64,000 bases of DNA, from contig CP103436.1 of assembly GCA_024919195.1 (NCBI GenBank), positions 744,001-808,000 on the forward strand, written 5' to 3'. Of the stretch, positions 18,183-28,245 are shown one piece after another (positions within the stretch are counted from its first letter, which is position 1; each line of letters begins with the position of its first letter). A program made the position numbers and the translations under genes. Source of the stretch: Methylophilaceae bacterium LSUCC0717. GTDB taxonomy: Bacteria > Pseudomonadota > Gammaproteobacteria > Burkholderiales > Methylophilaceae. The notes beneath the pieces are model-generated. The model did not search any database. It was not told the DNA's origin and worked only from the letters and a program-made list of their open reading frames with translations.

Positions 18183-19628
18183 TTAAAATGAGTTTTTATC
18201 CTCACGAGACAAGTTATCAATAACATCAGGTTCAGTTTGTTGATTATTATTAATCTCAGATGAAAATATTGGTTTTTCGTTTTTCTTCTTTCTGGAGATG
18301 AAAAAGATAATTCCTGCTACTGCAGTTATTAGGAATAGAAGGACCAATACAATCATTAAGTTATTTTTTTGATTTTTAACATCGTCTTTTAATACAACCT
18401 GATTAATTTCTGAATCAGCAGATATGGAGGATGTGAACACATCATCGCTAGCTTCTTTGGCATCCTCATCTAAGACAATCTCCTCGATTTCGAAATCGTC
18501 TCCTTTGATATCTATTACTTCTTTTTGTTCAGAGTTTACCTCCGAAGGTTTATTTTTATTTTCAGCATCAGGTGTTAAATTATTTTTCTTTCCCTCCGCC
18601 AGTTCTTTTAACTTCTGTTCCGCCTCAGCAAGCTTAAGCTCTAACTTCTCAATCTTTTCTTTTTCTTTATTATTTTCTGGTTTTTTTGTAGATTTATTCT
18701 CACTCGCTTTTGGTTGAGTCAGCTTTTTCCATTCATCATTTTGAGATTTCAAAATCTTTCTTGCTTCCAAATGACTTAAGTCCGAAAAATATGATTTATT
18801 CGGTACTGTTAGAATCTGATTTTTATTCAACCCATTAATATTTCCTTCAGCAAATGCTTTTTTGTTATTTTGATAAATACCAACTACCATTTGCTCTAAT
18901 GTAATTCCTGATAGGCTATTTTCACGAGCAATTTGGTACAAAGTTTTACCTGGTACAGATTTGACTGTTTTTTGCTCATCGGTATCTTGATCATCAATGG
19001 CTTCTTTTTTGGTGTTTTTAACTTCCTCCTTAGGCTGCTCTTTTTTAGCAGTTTTTTGCTCTTCCTCTACCACCTCTTCTTTTTGTGTCTCGATTAAGTC
19101 TTGATTTTCTTTGGATTTTTTTTCTGAATCAATTTCACGTTTTTTTCCTTCAGCCAAATCTTTTGCAGGAAGTTTATTGTTATCTTTCTTTGCAGAATCT
19201 TTTTCAAGGGTTTCATTTATCATCTTGTCCATCGGGTCTGGTGGATCAAGAAGCACTGTGTATTCACGATAATTTCTACCCTTAGGTGAATCAATCTGGA
19301 TTAACAAATCTAGGAAAGGGTCTTTAACCGGCTTATCACTTTTTAATTTTAAGTAAATCTTACCCTCAGAGTTTTTTACAAAATTAGCATCAATGTTTGC
19401 ATGGACAGGAAGTCTTTCAATACCCTGGGATTCAAAGTCTTCTTTTGAGGCAATGCTCGGCACTAACTCAGTCACATCATCAGCCTTAGTAAGAATGACC
19501 TCGATATCAGCATTCAGAGGTTGTTCTTGTTTCGAGTTGATCGAGATTTTTCCTAGCTGCAACGCGTGAGCTGAAAAAATAAATGTGAATGCAGTAGCAA
19601 AAAGAAATAATTTAATTAATCTAATCAT
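18183..19628 (-). CDS. fimV: FimV-like peptidoglycan-binding protein
   Basis: Inner-membrane hub protein of the FimV/TspA family, linked to polarity, type IV pili and cell-wall assembly. Order: signal peptide (1-22, ending AHA); conserved N-terminal domain (LQLGKISINSKQEQPLNADIEV ... REYTVLLDPP, 23-130); charged Lys/Glu-rich linker; LysM domain (about 222-285, PGKTLYQIARENS ... LNKNQILTVP); coiled coil (about 318-345); acidic stretch; membrane helix (about 425-446). After that only some 35 residues remain, so the large cytoplasmic TPR region of Pseudomonas FimV is missing. It overlaps asd by 4 nt. Confidence 0.88.
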   Translation of the reverse strand: MIRLIKLFLFATAFTFIFSAHALQLGKISINSKQEQPLNADIEVILTKADDVTELVPSIASKEDFESQGIERLPVHANIDANFVKNSEGKIYLKLKSDKPVKDPFLDLLIQIDSPKGRNYREYTVLLDPPDPMDKMINETLEKDSAKKDNNKLPAKDLAEGKKREIDSEKKSKENQDLIETQKEEVVEEEQKTAKKEQPKEEVKNTKKEAIDDQDTDEQKTVKSVPGKTLYQIARENSLSGITLEQMVVGIYQNNKKAFAEGNINGLNKNQILTVPNKSYFSDLSHLEARKILKSQNDEWKKLTQPKASENKSTKKPENNKEKEKIEKLELKLAEAEQKLKELAEGKKNNLTPDAENKNKPSEVNSEQKEVIDIKGDDFEIEEIVLDEDAKEASDDVFTSSISADSEINQVVLKDDVKNQKNNLMIVLVLLFLITAVAGIIFFISRKKKNEKPIFSSEINNNQQTEPDVIDNLSREDKNSF

Positions 19629-20743
19629 TTGTTGGCTATTATACTCAAGATTCGTCTTAATGGTTCAGCCGCACCCCATAATAATTGATCCCCAATGGTA
19701 AATAGAGAGATCATATTGCTATCAAGGTTTAGTTTTTTTATTCGACCTACTAAAATATCTAACTTACCAGATGCATTGGTTGGAGATAACTGATTTATGG
19801 TCGCATCTCGTTCATTAGTAATCAATTTTACCCACTGGTTTCCTGCAGAAATTTTTTCATTAATCTGCTCAATTGATAAATTTTCCTTCATTTTGATCGT
19901 TAACGCTTGGCTATGACATCTCATGGTACCAATTCGAACACATAATCCATCAACCTTGACTGGTGTGTATTGTGATTCCAGAATTTTCAAGGTCTCATTT
20001 TGTCCTTTCCACTCTTCCTTGCTGCTGCCATTTTTAAGATCTGAGTCAATCCATGGAATTACACTACCAGCAAGAGGAACCCCAAAATTATTTATTGGCA
20101 TATTTTTATCTAACATTGCACTAGTTATTTTATGATCTATATCAAGAATTGATCCTTGTCGATTCTCCAACATATCAGAGACTGAGTTAAATAAATAACC
20201 CATTTGAGACAAGAGCTCTCTCATGTTATTTGCCCCAGCACCACTCGCTGCTTGATAGGTCATGGATGAGACCCATTCAACTAAGTTTTCTTTAATTAAT
20301 CCATGTATTGCAAGCAACATAAGCGAAACGGTACAATTTCCTCCAACCCATGTCTTGACACCAACTGAGTATGATTTGTCGATCAAATCTGAGTTAATTG
20401 GATCAAGCACAATAACTGCATTTTTTTCCATTCTAAGATGTGATGCTGCATCGATCCAGTGTCCGTCCCAGTTTTGATTTTTTAACTTGTCGTATACATC
20501 TATCGTAAATTGGCTTCCTTGACATGTGAGGATGACATCCATATTCGATAGCTCCTCAAGATTATTAGCATCAATAAGATATTCTGATTCTGCAAAATCA
20601 AAAGGACATTTTTCGCCAGCTTGTGAAGTAGAAAAGAAAAAAGAGGTGTAATTTTTAAAATCATTTTCCTCGAGCATTCGCTGCATTAGAACTGATCCAA
20701 CCATGCCTCTCCAGCCAACAAAACCAACTTTTAACTTATTCAT
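19625..20743 (-). CDS. asd: aspartate-semialdehyde dehydrogenase
   Basis: NADPH-dependent reduction of aspartyl phosphate to aspartate semialdehyde, feeding lysine/DAP, threonine and methionine. 372 residues, gram-negative type. The nucleotide-binding start is VGFVGWRGMVGSVLMQRM; catalytic Cys137 lies in WVGGNCTVSLML and the active-site His in VRIGTMRCHSQALT. It abuts leuB with zero gap, and fimV starts inside its stop. Confidence 0.97.
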   Translation of the reverse strand: MNKLKVGFVGWRGMVGSVLMQRMLEENDFKNYTSFFFSTSQAGEKCPFDFAESEYLIDANNLEELSNMDVILTCQGSQFTIDVYDKLKNQNWDGHWIDAASHLRMEKNAVIVLDPINSDLIDKSYSVGVKTWVGGNCTVSLMLLAIHGLIKENLVEWVSSMTYQAASGAGANNMRELLSQMGYLFNSVSDMLENRQGSILDIDHKITSAMLDKNMPINNFGVPLAGSVIPWIDSDLKNGSSKEEWKGQNETLKILESQYTPVKVDGLCVRIGTMRCHSQALTIKMKENLSIEQINEKISAGNQWVKLITNERDATINQLSPTNASGKLDILVGRIKKLNLDSNMISLFTIGDQLLWGAAEPLRRILSIIANK

Positions 20744-21799
20744 TTATAAATTTCCTAAAATACGGTCACCCATCTCTTCGCATCCAATTTTCGTAGAGTT
20801 GTCATCCATTATGTCAGCAGTTCGATAACCTTGTTGAAGTGTTTTTTCAACCGCTTCTTCGATCCTAATGGCTTCATTAGGCTGTTTAAAAGTGTATTTA
20901 TACATCATTGCTGCTGATAAAATCGTGGCAATTGGGTTTGCAATGTCTTGACCAGCTATATCTGGAGCCGAACCATGACTTGGCTCATATAAGCCTTTGT
21001 TGTTAATATCTAAGGATGCAGAAGGAAGCATGCCAATAGAACCTGTCAGCATGGATGCCTCATCAGATAAAATATCTCCAAAAATATTTCCTGTAACCAT
21101 GACGTCAAATTGTTTTGGTGCCCTGACTAATTGCATTGCCGCGTTATCTACATACATATGCGACAGGGATACATCTGGATAATTTGCTGATAAATCTACC
21201 ATCACTTCTCGCCATAGTTCTGTTGCCTCAAGAACGTTGGCTTTATCTACAGAACATAATTTTTTATTTCTTAATTGAGCAAGCTGAAAGGCAACATTTC
21301 CTATCCTGCGGATCTCACTCTCTGAATAACGCATGGTATTAAAACCCTCACGTTCTCCGTTTTCAAGGTTATGAATTCCCCTTGGCTGGCCAAAATAAAT
21401 GTCCCCAGTTAATTCACGAACTATTAAGATATCCAAGCCAGAAACAATATTAGGTTTAAGTGAAGACGCATCCACCAACTGATCAAACAGCATGGCAGGT
21501 CTTAAATTGGCGAATAAATTAAGCTCCGACCTTATTCGCAATAATCCCCTCTCTGGTCTCAACTCTCTTGGTAATTGATCGTACTTCCAATCACCGACTG
21601 AACCCATCAGGATCGCATCAGCGTCTTTAGCTTTTTGGAGGGTAGTTTGTGGTAATGGATCTCCATCTGCATCATAACCAGCACCTCCTATGGGTGCCTC
21701 ATCAATATTAAAATTAGGAGACAATGCCTTAATTATCTTTACAGCTTGTTTTGTTATTTCTGGGCCGATACCATCGCCGGGGAGGGTTAATATGTTCAT
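20744..21799 (-). CDS. leuB: 3-isopropylmalate dehydrogenase
   Basis: NAD-dependent oxidative decarboxylation of 3-isopropylmalate, third step of leucine synthesis. 351 residues with [10 protein letters not shown] at the N-terminus, [10 protein letters not shown] near residue 80, [11 protein letters not shown] near 128, [15 protein letters not shown] near 185 and the NAD site [12 protein letters not shown] near 268. It follows leuD by 2 nt. Confidence 0.98.
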   Translation of the reverse strand: MNILTLPGDGIGPEITKQAVKIIKALSPNFNIDEAPIGGAGYDADGDPLPQTTLQKAKDADAILMGSVGDWKYDQLPRELRPERGLLRIRSELNLFANLRPAMLFDQLVDASSLKPNIVSGLDILIVRELTGDIYFGQPRGIHNLENGEREGFNTMRYSESEIRRIGNVAFQLAQLRNKKLCSVDKANVLEATELWREVMVDLSANYPDVSLSHMYVDNAAMQLVRAPKQFDVMVTGNIFGDILSDEASMLTGSIGMLPSASLDINNKGLYEPSHGSAPDIAGQDIANPIATILSAAMMYKYTFKQPNEAIRIEEAVEKTLQQGYRTADIMDDNSTKIGCEEMGDRILGNL

Positions 21800-21801
21800 T
21801 T

Positions 21802-22434
21802 TTATTCCTGTTTAAGCCACGGATAATTTGAAAAATAACTTTTCTCAAAATTTGCTATTACACTTTTATTCTCAAGAGTTAATCCAATCTCATCTAAGCC
21901 ATTCAACAATGAGCTCTTTTTGAATTCATCGATTTCAAAGGAATATGATTTTGAAGATTTAACAAATTGTTTTTCTAAATTAACTTCAACTTCAAGAGTT
22001 TTGGTCTCAGTTCCAGAAAATAACTCTTCAATTTCATCCTTTTGTAAAGTGATTGGCAAAATACCATTTTTAAAACAGTTGTTGTAAAAAATGTCAGCAA
22101 AACTTTCTGCGATAATGACCTTAATACCAAAATCTAATAGTGCCCAAGGTGCATGCTCTCGGCTAGACCCGCACCCAAAATTTTCTCTAACCAATAGAAT
22201 CTTGCTGTCTTTAAATTGTGGTTTATTTAAAACAAAATCAGGGTTGATCGATCTTTTAGAATTATCCATACCAGGCTCACCATGATCTAGGTATCGCCAT
22301 TCATCAAACAAATTTGGCCCGAAACCAGTTCTTTTGATTGACTTTAAAAATTGTTTTGGAATGATTGCATCAGTATCAACATTAGATCGATCAAGTGGGA
22401 TAACTTTACTAATGATATGTTTAAACTTATCCAC
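21802..22434 (-). CDS. leuD: 3-isopropylmalate dehydratase small subunit
   Basis: Swivel-domain subunit of isopropylmalate isomerase, partner of LeuC. I start at the GTG giving [16 protein letters not shown] (210 residues): this matches family N-termini, the GTG overlaps the leuC stop by 8 nt (GTGGATAA), and a GAGG lies 6 nt before it. The longer frame adds 12 hydrophobic residues from inside leuC. Motifs: [15 protein letters not shown] near the start, [15 protein letters not shown] near 80 and [12 protein letters not shown] near 115. Confidence 0.95.
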   Translation of the reverse strand: MDKFKHIISKVIPLDRSNVDTDAIIPKQFLKSIKRTGFGPNLFDEWRYLDHGEPGMDNSKRSINPDFVLNKPQFKDSKILLVRENFGCGSSREHAPWALLDFGIKVIIAESFADIFYNNCFKNGILPITLQKDEIEELFSGTETKTLEVEVNLEKQFVKSSKSYSFEIDEFKKSSLLNGLDEIGLTLENKSVIANFEKSYFSNYPWLKQE

Positions 22435-23833
22435 TGATTTCCTCATTTCTAATATCAACAAAATGGCCATGAACTGCTGCTGCTGCTGCCATCGCAGGAC
22501 TAACTAAATGGGTTCTTCCACCCTGCCCTTGCCTTCCTTCAAAATTACGATTTGACGTTGATGCACATCTCTCACCACTTTCAAGACGGTCTGCATTCAT
22601 TGCAAGACACATTGAGCAACCTGGATCTCTCCATTGAAAACCTGATTCTATAAAAATTTTATCTAACCCTTCGGACTCCGCTTGTTTTTTTACAATACCC
22701 GACCCAGGAACAGCCATGGCTAACCTAATACTCGGATTAATTTTTTTACCTTTCAAATACCGCGCTGCCTCTCTTAAATCCTCTATTCTTGAGTTTGTGC
22801 ATGAACCAATAAACACTTTATCCACAGATATCTCATTGATTGGAGTATTTTCATTCAGGCCCATGTATTCAAGAGCCCTTTGGAAATCAAGGTGCTTGTC
22901 GGATGTTAAATTACTTTTTTTAGGAATAGATTCGGAAATTCCCTTCACCATTTCAGGAGATGTTCCCCAGCTCACCTGAGGCTCTATCATGTTCGCATCA
23001 ATTTCAACTACTTTGTCAAAAACTGCGTCTGAATCAGAGTGAAGTGTTCTCCATTCTTTTTCTGCCAGATCCCACATTCCATTTTTTGGAGCAAAGGGCT
23101 TATTTTTTAAATAGTTAATTGTAGTATCATCAACAGCAACCATCCCCGAACGAGCGCCGGCTTCAATTGCCATATTGCACAGCGTCATTCTTCCTTCCAT
23201 CGATAACTGCTGAATGGCATCTCCACAAAATTCAATAGCATAACCGGTGCCGCCAGCAGTTCCAATTTGCCCGATAACAAATAAAGCAATATCTTTTGCT
23301 GAAACAAGAGGATGAGTTTTACCCTGAACGTCAATTTTCATTGTTTTAAGCTTTTTTTGAATTAAGCATTGTGTGGCCATGACATGCTCAACTTCCGAGG
23401 TGCCAATGCCCATTGCTAAGGCTCCAAAAGCTCCATGAGTGCTTGTGTGAGAATCGCCGCAAACGATCGTCATACCTGGAAGAGTCAAACCTTGCTCAGG
23501 TCCAATAACATGAACAATGCCCTGTCTCACATCGGACATATCAAACTGAAGCAAGTTATGATCTTTACAGTTCTGATCGAGAGTCTCCACTTGGATTTTC
23601 GAAATAGGGTCCTGGATTCCCTTATCCCGATCTGTTGTTGGCACATTGTGATCAGGAACAGCCACGATAGATTCCTTACGCCACAATGGGCGATCATGGA
23701 TTTTTAAACCCTCGAATGCTTGCGGGCTAGTCACCTCATGAATTAAATGCCGATCGATGTATATGAGATAGGTGTCTTCCTGAGCTAGAACAACATGTTT
23801 ATCAAAAATTTTCTCATATAGAGTCTTTGCCAT
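22427..23833 (-). CDS. leuC: 3-isopropylmalate dehydratase large subunit
   Basis: Aconitase-family subunit isomerising 2- to 3-isopropylmalate, with a [4Fe-4S] cluster held by the cysteine in [13 protein letters not shown] and the two in [11 protein letters not shown]. 468 residues, full length, starting [41 protein letters not shown] and [18 protein letters not shown] are also conserved. It lies 3 nt after yajQ; the entericidin gene often found near leuC-leuD in larger betaproteobacteria is absent here. Confidence 0.98.
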   Translation of the reverse strand: MAKTLYEKIFDKHVVLAQEDTYLIYIDRHLIHEVTSPQAFEGLKIHDRPLWRKESIVAVPDHNVPTTDRDKGIQDPISKIQVETLDQNCKDHNLLQFDMSDVRQGIVHVIGPEQGLTLPGMTIVCGDSHTSTHGAFGALAMGIGTSEVEHVMATQCLIQKKLKTMKIDVQGKTHPLVSAKDIALFVIGQIGTAGGTGYAIEFCGDAIQQLSMEGRMTLCNMAIEAGARSGMVAVDDTTINYLKNKPFAPKNGMWDLAEKEWRTLHSDSDAVFDKVVEIDANMIEPQVSWGTSPEMVKGISESIPKKSNLTSDKHLDFQRALEYMGLNENTPINEISVDKVFIGSCTNSRIEDLREAARYLKGKKINPSIRLAMAVPGSGIVKKQAESEGLDKIFIESGFQWRDPGCSMCLAMNADRLESGERCASTSNRNFEGRQGQGGRTHLVSPAMAAAAAVHGHFVDIRNEEISG

Positions 23834-23836
23834 AAA

Positions 23837-24331
23837 CTAATCCCTAAAATTACCAAAATTCAGAGGGTAGTCAGACACATTTGCTTTTACCAACGCAATC
23901 GACTCCTGCAAAATATCTCTCTTTGCACCAGTAACTCTAACTGTATCGCCTTGGATTGAGGCCTGGACCTTTAATTTACTGTCCTTTAATAATTTGATAA
24001 TTTTTTTACCAAGTTCTTGATCAATTCCATCCGATACTTCGACATCAAGTTTGACATTGTTTCCTGAAATACTCTCAAGATTTTTATCCATCAATCTTTT
24101 AGTTGAGTCAGGTTCTTTTTTTTCGAGTGATGGAAATAAAATATCTTTAATTTGATTAATCTGAAAATCATTATCTCCAAATAAAGTGATAATTAAATCC
24201 TTCTCGTTAAATTCAATATTTGCAGATGTGCCTTTAAAGTCATAGCGATTTTGTATTTGCCTTTTAACAACATCAACCGCATTTGCTAAATTAACCTTAT
24301 CTGCAGAAGAGCTTATATCGAAACTGGGCAT
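23837..24331 (-). CDS. yajQ: YajQ family nucleotide-binding protein
   Basis: DUF520 protein of 164 residues with two ferredoxin-like folds; family members bind nucleotides and, in Xanthomonas and Pseudomonas, cyclic di-GMP. The N-terminal MPSFDISSSADKVNLANAVD and IQNRYDFKGTSANIEF are diagnostic. The C-terminus (VRVTGAKRDILQESIALVKA ... PLNFGNFRD) is also conserved. It sits between argG and leuC with 3-nt gaps on both sides; no metabolic link to its neighbours is evident. Confidence 0.96.
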   Translation of the reverse strand: MPSFDISSSADKVNLANAVDVVKRQIQNRYDFKGTSANIEFNEKDLIITLFGDNDFQINQIKDILFPSLEKKEPDSTKRLMDKNLESISGNNVKLDVEVSDGIDQELGKKIIKLLKDSKLKVQASIQGDTVRVTGAKRDILQESIALVKANVSDYPLNFGNFRD

Positions 24332-24334
24332 AAT

Positions 24335-25549
24335 TTAATCCTTCTTATTTCTACCTAAAGTTTTAAGTCTTAATGCGTTCAGCTTAATAAAACCTTCCGC
24401 ATCATATTGATTATAGGATCCTCCATCATCTTCAAATGTGGCGATATTTTCGTCAAATAGACTGTGAGGACTGCTTCGACCAACAACCTGAACAGATCCC
24501 TTGTAGCATACTAAATTAACCACGCCGGTAACATTTTTTTGCGTATGGTCAATCAGGGTTTGTAATGCTTCTCTTTCCGGAGCAAACCAAAATCCGTTAT
24601 ATATTAACTTCGCATACCTCGGCATTAATTCGTCTTTTAAGTGAGCCACTTCACGATCAAGTGTAATGGATTCAATGGCTCGATGAGCTTTTAATAGAAT
24701 GGTTCCACCAGGAGTTTCATAACATCCTCTGGACTTCATGCCAACAAATCTGTTTTCAACTAAATCTAGTCGACCAATTCCATTTCTTGAGCCCACCTGA
24801 TTTAGATAATGAAACACTTCATGAGGTTTCATGGTTTCATTATTAATGGCTACAGGGTCTCCATTCTCAAAAGAAATTGATAATGATTCTAGTTCATCAT
24901 TTGCTGCTTCAGGCGACTTAGTCCATCTCCACATCGAGTCTTCTGGTGGATTGCTAGGATTTTCTAGATGTCTACCCTCATAAGAAATGTGAAGAAGATT
25001 AGCATCCATGCTATATGGACTTCCTCCATTTTTATGCTTCATTTCTACAGGAATGCCATGTTTTTCAGCAAAACTTAATAATTTTTCACGACTTAAAAGA
25101 TCCCACTCTCTCCATGGAGCAATCACTTTAATATCAGGATTTAATGCATATGCATTCAATTCGAATCTAACCTGATCATTACCCTTGCCGGTAGCTCCAT
25201 GAGCTATTGCATCAGCTCCTGTTTCAGCAGCTATCTCAATTAGTCTTTTTGCAATCAGAGGTCGAGCTATTGATGTTCCAAGTAAGTATTCACCCTCATA
25301 AATAGCATTGGCTCTAAACATTGGAAAAATATAGTTTTTTGCAAAATCTTCCTCAAGATTTTCAATATAAATTTCTTTAATTCCAGCTTGTTTTGCTTTT
25401 TCTCTGGCTGGCTCAATTTCTTCACCTTGGCCAATATCGGCCGTAAAGGTAACCACTTCACAATCATATTTTTCTTGTAGCCATTTCAAAATTACAGAGG
25501 TATCTAATCCACCTGAGTATGCCAAAACAACTTTTTTAATTGATTTCAT
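24335..25549 (-). CDS. argG: argininosuccinate synthase
   Basis: ATP-dependent ligation of citrulline and aspartate, penultimate step of arginine synthesis. The N-type ATP pyrophosphatase loop is [10 protein letters not shown] at residues 9-18. I start at the ATG giving [14 protein letters not shown] (404 residues), 4 nt after the argF stop; the frame also extends upstream to a TTG that would overlap argF by 14 nt, which is less likely. Conserved [13 protein letters not shown] near 115 and [22 protein letters not shown] near 175. Confidence 0.97.
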   Translation of the reverse strand: MKSIKKVVLAYSGGLDTSVILKWLQEKYDCEVVTFTADIGQGEEIEPAREKAKQAGIKEIYIENLEEDFAKNYIFPMFRANAIYEGEYLLGTSIARPLIAKRLIEIAAETGADAIAHGATGKGNDQVRFELNAYALNPDIKVIAPWREWDLLSREKLLSFAEKHGIPVEMKHKNGGSPYSMDANLLHISYEGRHLENPSNPPEDSMWRWTKSPEAANDELESLSISFENGDPVAINNETMKPHEVFHYLNQVGSRNGIGRLDLVENRFVGMKSRGCYETPGGTILLKAHRAIESITLDREVAHLKDELMPRYAKLIYNGFWFAPEREALQTLIDHTQKNVTGVVNLVCYKGSVQVVGRSSPHSLFDENIATFEDDGGSYNQYDAEGFIKLNALRLKTLGRNKKD

Positions 25550-25553
25550 AAAA

Positions 25554-26468
25554 TTAAACTTTCCCAATAAGAAGATATTCTAGTAAAGCTTTTTGAACAT
25601 GCAAACGATTTTCTGCCTCATCCCAAACCACAGACTTAGGTCCATCAATAACATCAGATGTAACCTCCTCTCCTCTGTGCGCCGGCAAACAATGCATGAA
25701 TAAAGAATCTTTTGCTGAAACATCCATCATTTCTTGATCAACTTGCCAATCTGCAAAAACTGATTTTCTTTCTGACTGCTCTGACTCGTACCCCATGCTT
25801 GTCCATACATCTGTAGTGACAAGATGAGCATCTTTAGCTGCATCCATAGGATTTTCAAATTGTTCAAAATGAGAATCATCGTATAAGCCTGCTCTCTCAA
25901 CCTCAACCTCATATCCTTTTGGGGTTGAAACGTGCATATTAAAATCTAATAACTCTGCAGCTTGTAACCAGGTATTGCATACATTATTAGAATCCCCAAT
26001 CCAAGCGACTGTTTTTCCCTCAATTGAGCCTCTATGCTCGATAAAAGTAAATATATCCGCCAAAATTTGACAAGGATGGTACTCGTTCGTCAGACCATTG
26101 ATCACAGGAACCCTAGAGTTCTGAGCAAACCTTTCAATAATTTCCTGCTCAAAAGTCCTAATCATGACGACATCACTCATTCTGGAAATAACTTGAGCTG
26201 CATCCTCAACAGGCTCTCCCCTTCCTAGTTGAGAATCTTTTGTGTTTAAGTAAATAGCGGCACCGCCGAGTTGATGCATGCCTGACTCAAAAGATAATCT
26301 TGTTCTAGTGCTAGCTTTTTCAAAAATCATCACCAGAGTTCTATCTTCAAGCGGCCAATGTTTTTGATACTCTTTAAATTGTTTTTTTAACCATTTTGCT
26401 CGATCGAATAAGTAATATATTTCGTCTTTTGTAAGGTCATTAAATTGCAAAAAGTGTTTAATCGTCAT
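25554..26468 (-). CDS. argF: ornithine carbamoyltransferase
   Basis: Makes citrulline from ornithine and carbamoyl phosphate. 304 residues, anabolic type. Carbamoyl phosphate binding STRTR at 53-57, [12 protein letters not shown] near 130, and the ornithine-side [12 protein letters not shown] near 260 are intact. Its ATG overlaps the argD stop by 4 nt, and argG follows 4 nt later, giving an argD-argF-argG run. Confidence 0.97.
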   Translation of the reverse strand: MTIKHFLQFNDLTKDEIYYLFDRAKWLKKQFKEYQKHWPLEDRTLVMIFEKASTRTRLSFESGMHQLGGAAIYLNTKDSQLGRGEPVEDAAQVISRMSDVVMIRTFEQEIIERFAQNSRVPVINGLTNEYHPCQILADIFTFIEHRGSIEGKTVAWIGDSNNVCNTWLQAAELLDFNMHVSTPKGYEVEVERAGLYDDSHFEQFENPMDAAKDAHLVTTDVWTSMGYESEQSERKSVFADWQVDQEMMDVSAKDSLFMHCLPAHRGEEVTSDVIDGPKSVVWDEAENRLHVQKALLEYLLIGKV

Positions 26469-27661
26469 ACTTTATTTTCTTTCAAATAATCCTTTAGCAT
26501 CAATATTAAATTTGATACTAAAAATTCTGACTCATCATCATTGATAACTAAAGGGGGAACGATTCTTATGACATTTCCAGATGTCACGCTGATCAGTAAA
26601 TTATATTTTAAAGCAAGCGTCATCAGTTCTGGGCAATCATGACCAAGCTCAATGCCAATCATCAAGCCTTGCTGCCTGACGTCAATCACAAAATCTAAAG
26701 ATTGTGTTTGCTCTCTTACAGCATGAGCAATTTTTGAGCCTTGGATTGTTGCATTTAAATAAAGATTTTCTTGCTCTAAAACATCGAGAGTTAAATTCCC
26801 TGCACGACATGCTAAGGGATTTCCGCCAAATGTTGAGCCGTGCTGTCCTGGTTTAATGATGTTTGTTATCTTTTCATTCACTAAAGTGGCGCCTATAGGA
26901 ACCCCTGAACCAAGGCCTTTTGCACTAGTTAGAACATCAGGCTTAATATCTGAATATTGAAAAGCATACAAACGTCCAGTTCGACCCACACCGGTCTGAA
27001 CTTCATCCAACATAAGAAGCCATTCATTTTGATCGCATATTTTTCTCAAATCGTTTAGATAAGATGAAAGGTTTTTTGGGAGCCTTATTCCTCCCTCACC
27101 CTGAATAGGTTCAACTAAGATAGCAACAACATTTTTATTTTGATCTGCAATTTTTTTTATAGAATCTAAATCATCAAAAGGAACTCGGATAAATCCTTTT
27201 AAAAGTGGCTCAAAGCCAGCCTGAACTTTTCTACTTCCGGTAGCGGATAAGGTTGCCATGGTTCTGCCATGGAAAGAATTCTCCATCACAATAATTTGTG
27301 GATCTGTAACTTTTTTTGAATTGGCAAATAGTCTTGCAAACTTGATAGCAGCTTCATTCGCCTCACAACCAGAATTGGAGAAAAATACTGCACCCATACC
27401 CGTCATTGAGGCAAGTCTTTCCGCCAGTTTTTCTTGTTCACCTATATTGACATAATTAGATAAATGAATAAATTGATCAAGTTGATCTTTTAGTCCTGAT
27501 GTAAAGTACGGGTGAGCATGGCCTAGAGTATTAACAGCAACGCCTGCTAAGGCATCAAGGTATTTATTTCCTTGTTTATCAAACAGCCAGACACCCTCGC
27601 CTTTTTCAAAAGAAATAGGAAGTCTTCCGTAAGTTTTTAAAATTGAATATTTTGATTCCAT
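26465..27661 (-). CDS. argD: acetylornithine aminotransferase
   Basis: Class III PLP aminotransferase making N-acetylornithine; may double as succinyldiaminopimelate aminotransferase. 398 residues from the ATG (a TTG one codon upstream is possible). PLP lysine K248 in TSAKGLGSGVPIG; NSGCEANEAAIK at 96-107; LDEVQTGVGRTG near 219. First gene of the 19-gene run, yet its ATG lies only 7 nt after the last T of a strong hairpin/T-tract and has no visible Shine-Dalgarno sequence, so transcription must read through this element or start in it. Confidence 0.96.
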   Translation of the reverse strand: MESKYSILKTYGRLPISFEKGEGVWLFDKQGNKYLDALAGVAVNTLGHAHPYFTSGLKDQLDQFIHLSNYVNIGEQEKLAERLASMTGMGAVFFSNSGCEANEAAIKFARLFANSKKVTDPQIIVMENSFHGRTMATLSATGSRKVQAGFEPLLKGFIRVPFDDLDSIKKIADQNKNVVAILVEPIQGEGGIRLPKNLSSYLNDLRKICDQNEWLLMLDEVQTGVGRTGRLYAFQYSDIKPDVLTSAKGLGSGVPIGATLVNEKITNIIKPGQHGSTFGGNPLACRAGNLTLDVLEQENLYLNATIQGSKIAHAVREQTQSLDFVIDVRQQGLMIGIELGHDCPELMTLALKYNLLISVTSGNVIRIVPPLVINDDESEFLVSNLILMLKDYLKENKV

Positions 27662-27668
27662 CAAGAAT

Positions 27669-27698
27669 AAAAAACGGCGGCTAATGCCGCCGGTTTTT
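27669..27698. terminator. strong bidirectional hairpin/terminator directly before argD
   Basis: Seven-base GC-only stem CGGCGGC/GCCGCCG with a 4-nt loop, six A on one side and five T on the other, so it reads as an intrinsic terminator in both directions. On the minus strand it would end the PuuD-like transcript, or act as an attenuator in the argD leader. Confidence 0.8.
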
Positions 27699-27718
27699 AC
27701 AAAGTTATTAAAGATAGA

Positions 27719-28216
27719 TTATAAACCAATTAAGCCTTTATGTGATAGTCCGTTTGTCATTAAGAATAACATCGGAATAGATAACATAGTGTTGGTTCGA
27801 GATGCTAGAAAAGCAATTCTTCTGGCAGCAGTTTTTTCCGCATCACTCGCTGGTTTTAAACCAAGTATTTTCTGTTGATTTGGCCAAATAAGAACCCAAA
27901 CATTGAATAACATGATTGTACCCAACCATGATCCTAATCCAATAGCCTCATAACCTCCACTCAATGAGAAAGCAGGAACAAAGTTACCACCTAAAAGTGC
28001 GGCACCTGCAATCCATGTGGCTAATGCAGCCCAACGAAACCAAAGAAGCGCTAAAGGGGCAACATGTTTAGTGATACCAGCCGCTGTTCCATCCGCATTA
28101 GCATTTTTCAAAGCTGGGACTTGAACAAAGTTGAAATAATAAAGTAGGCCTATCCAGGCAACCCCCACAATAACATGTAGAAATCTTACAATCGCGGTGA
28201 AATAATCATACTCCAT
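27719..28216 (-). CDS. PuuD/urate-oxidase N-terminal-like integral membrane protein
   Basis: 165 residues with about four membrane helices and conserved His and Trp residues (VRFLHVIVGVAWIGLLYYFNF at the N-terminus, HVAPLALLWFRWAA near 52, GTIMLFNVWVLIWPNQQ near 100). This resembles the membrane domain of the PuuD urate hydroxylase family (Urate_ox_N), but the C-terminal cytochrome c domain is absent. Substrate unknown; urate oxidation should not be assumed. An AGGAG site precedes the ATG. A 30-residue membrane ORF lies 29 nt upstream in the same direction, and a strong terminator follows. Confidence 0.62.
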   Translation of the reverse strand: MEYDYFTAIVRFLHVIVGVAWIGLLYYFNFVQVPALKNANADGTAAGITKHVAPLALLWFRWAALATWIAGAALLGGNFVPAFSLSGGYEAIGLGSWLGTIMLFNVWVLIWPNQQKILGLKPASDAEKTAARRIAFLASRTNTMLSIPMLFLMTNGLSHKGLIGL

Positions 28217-28245
28217 AATAATCTCCTAATATTTAGTAATGTAAA

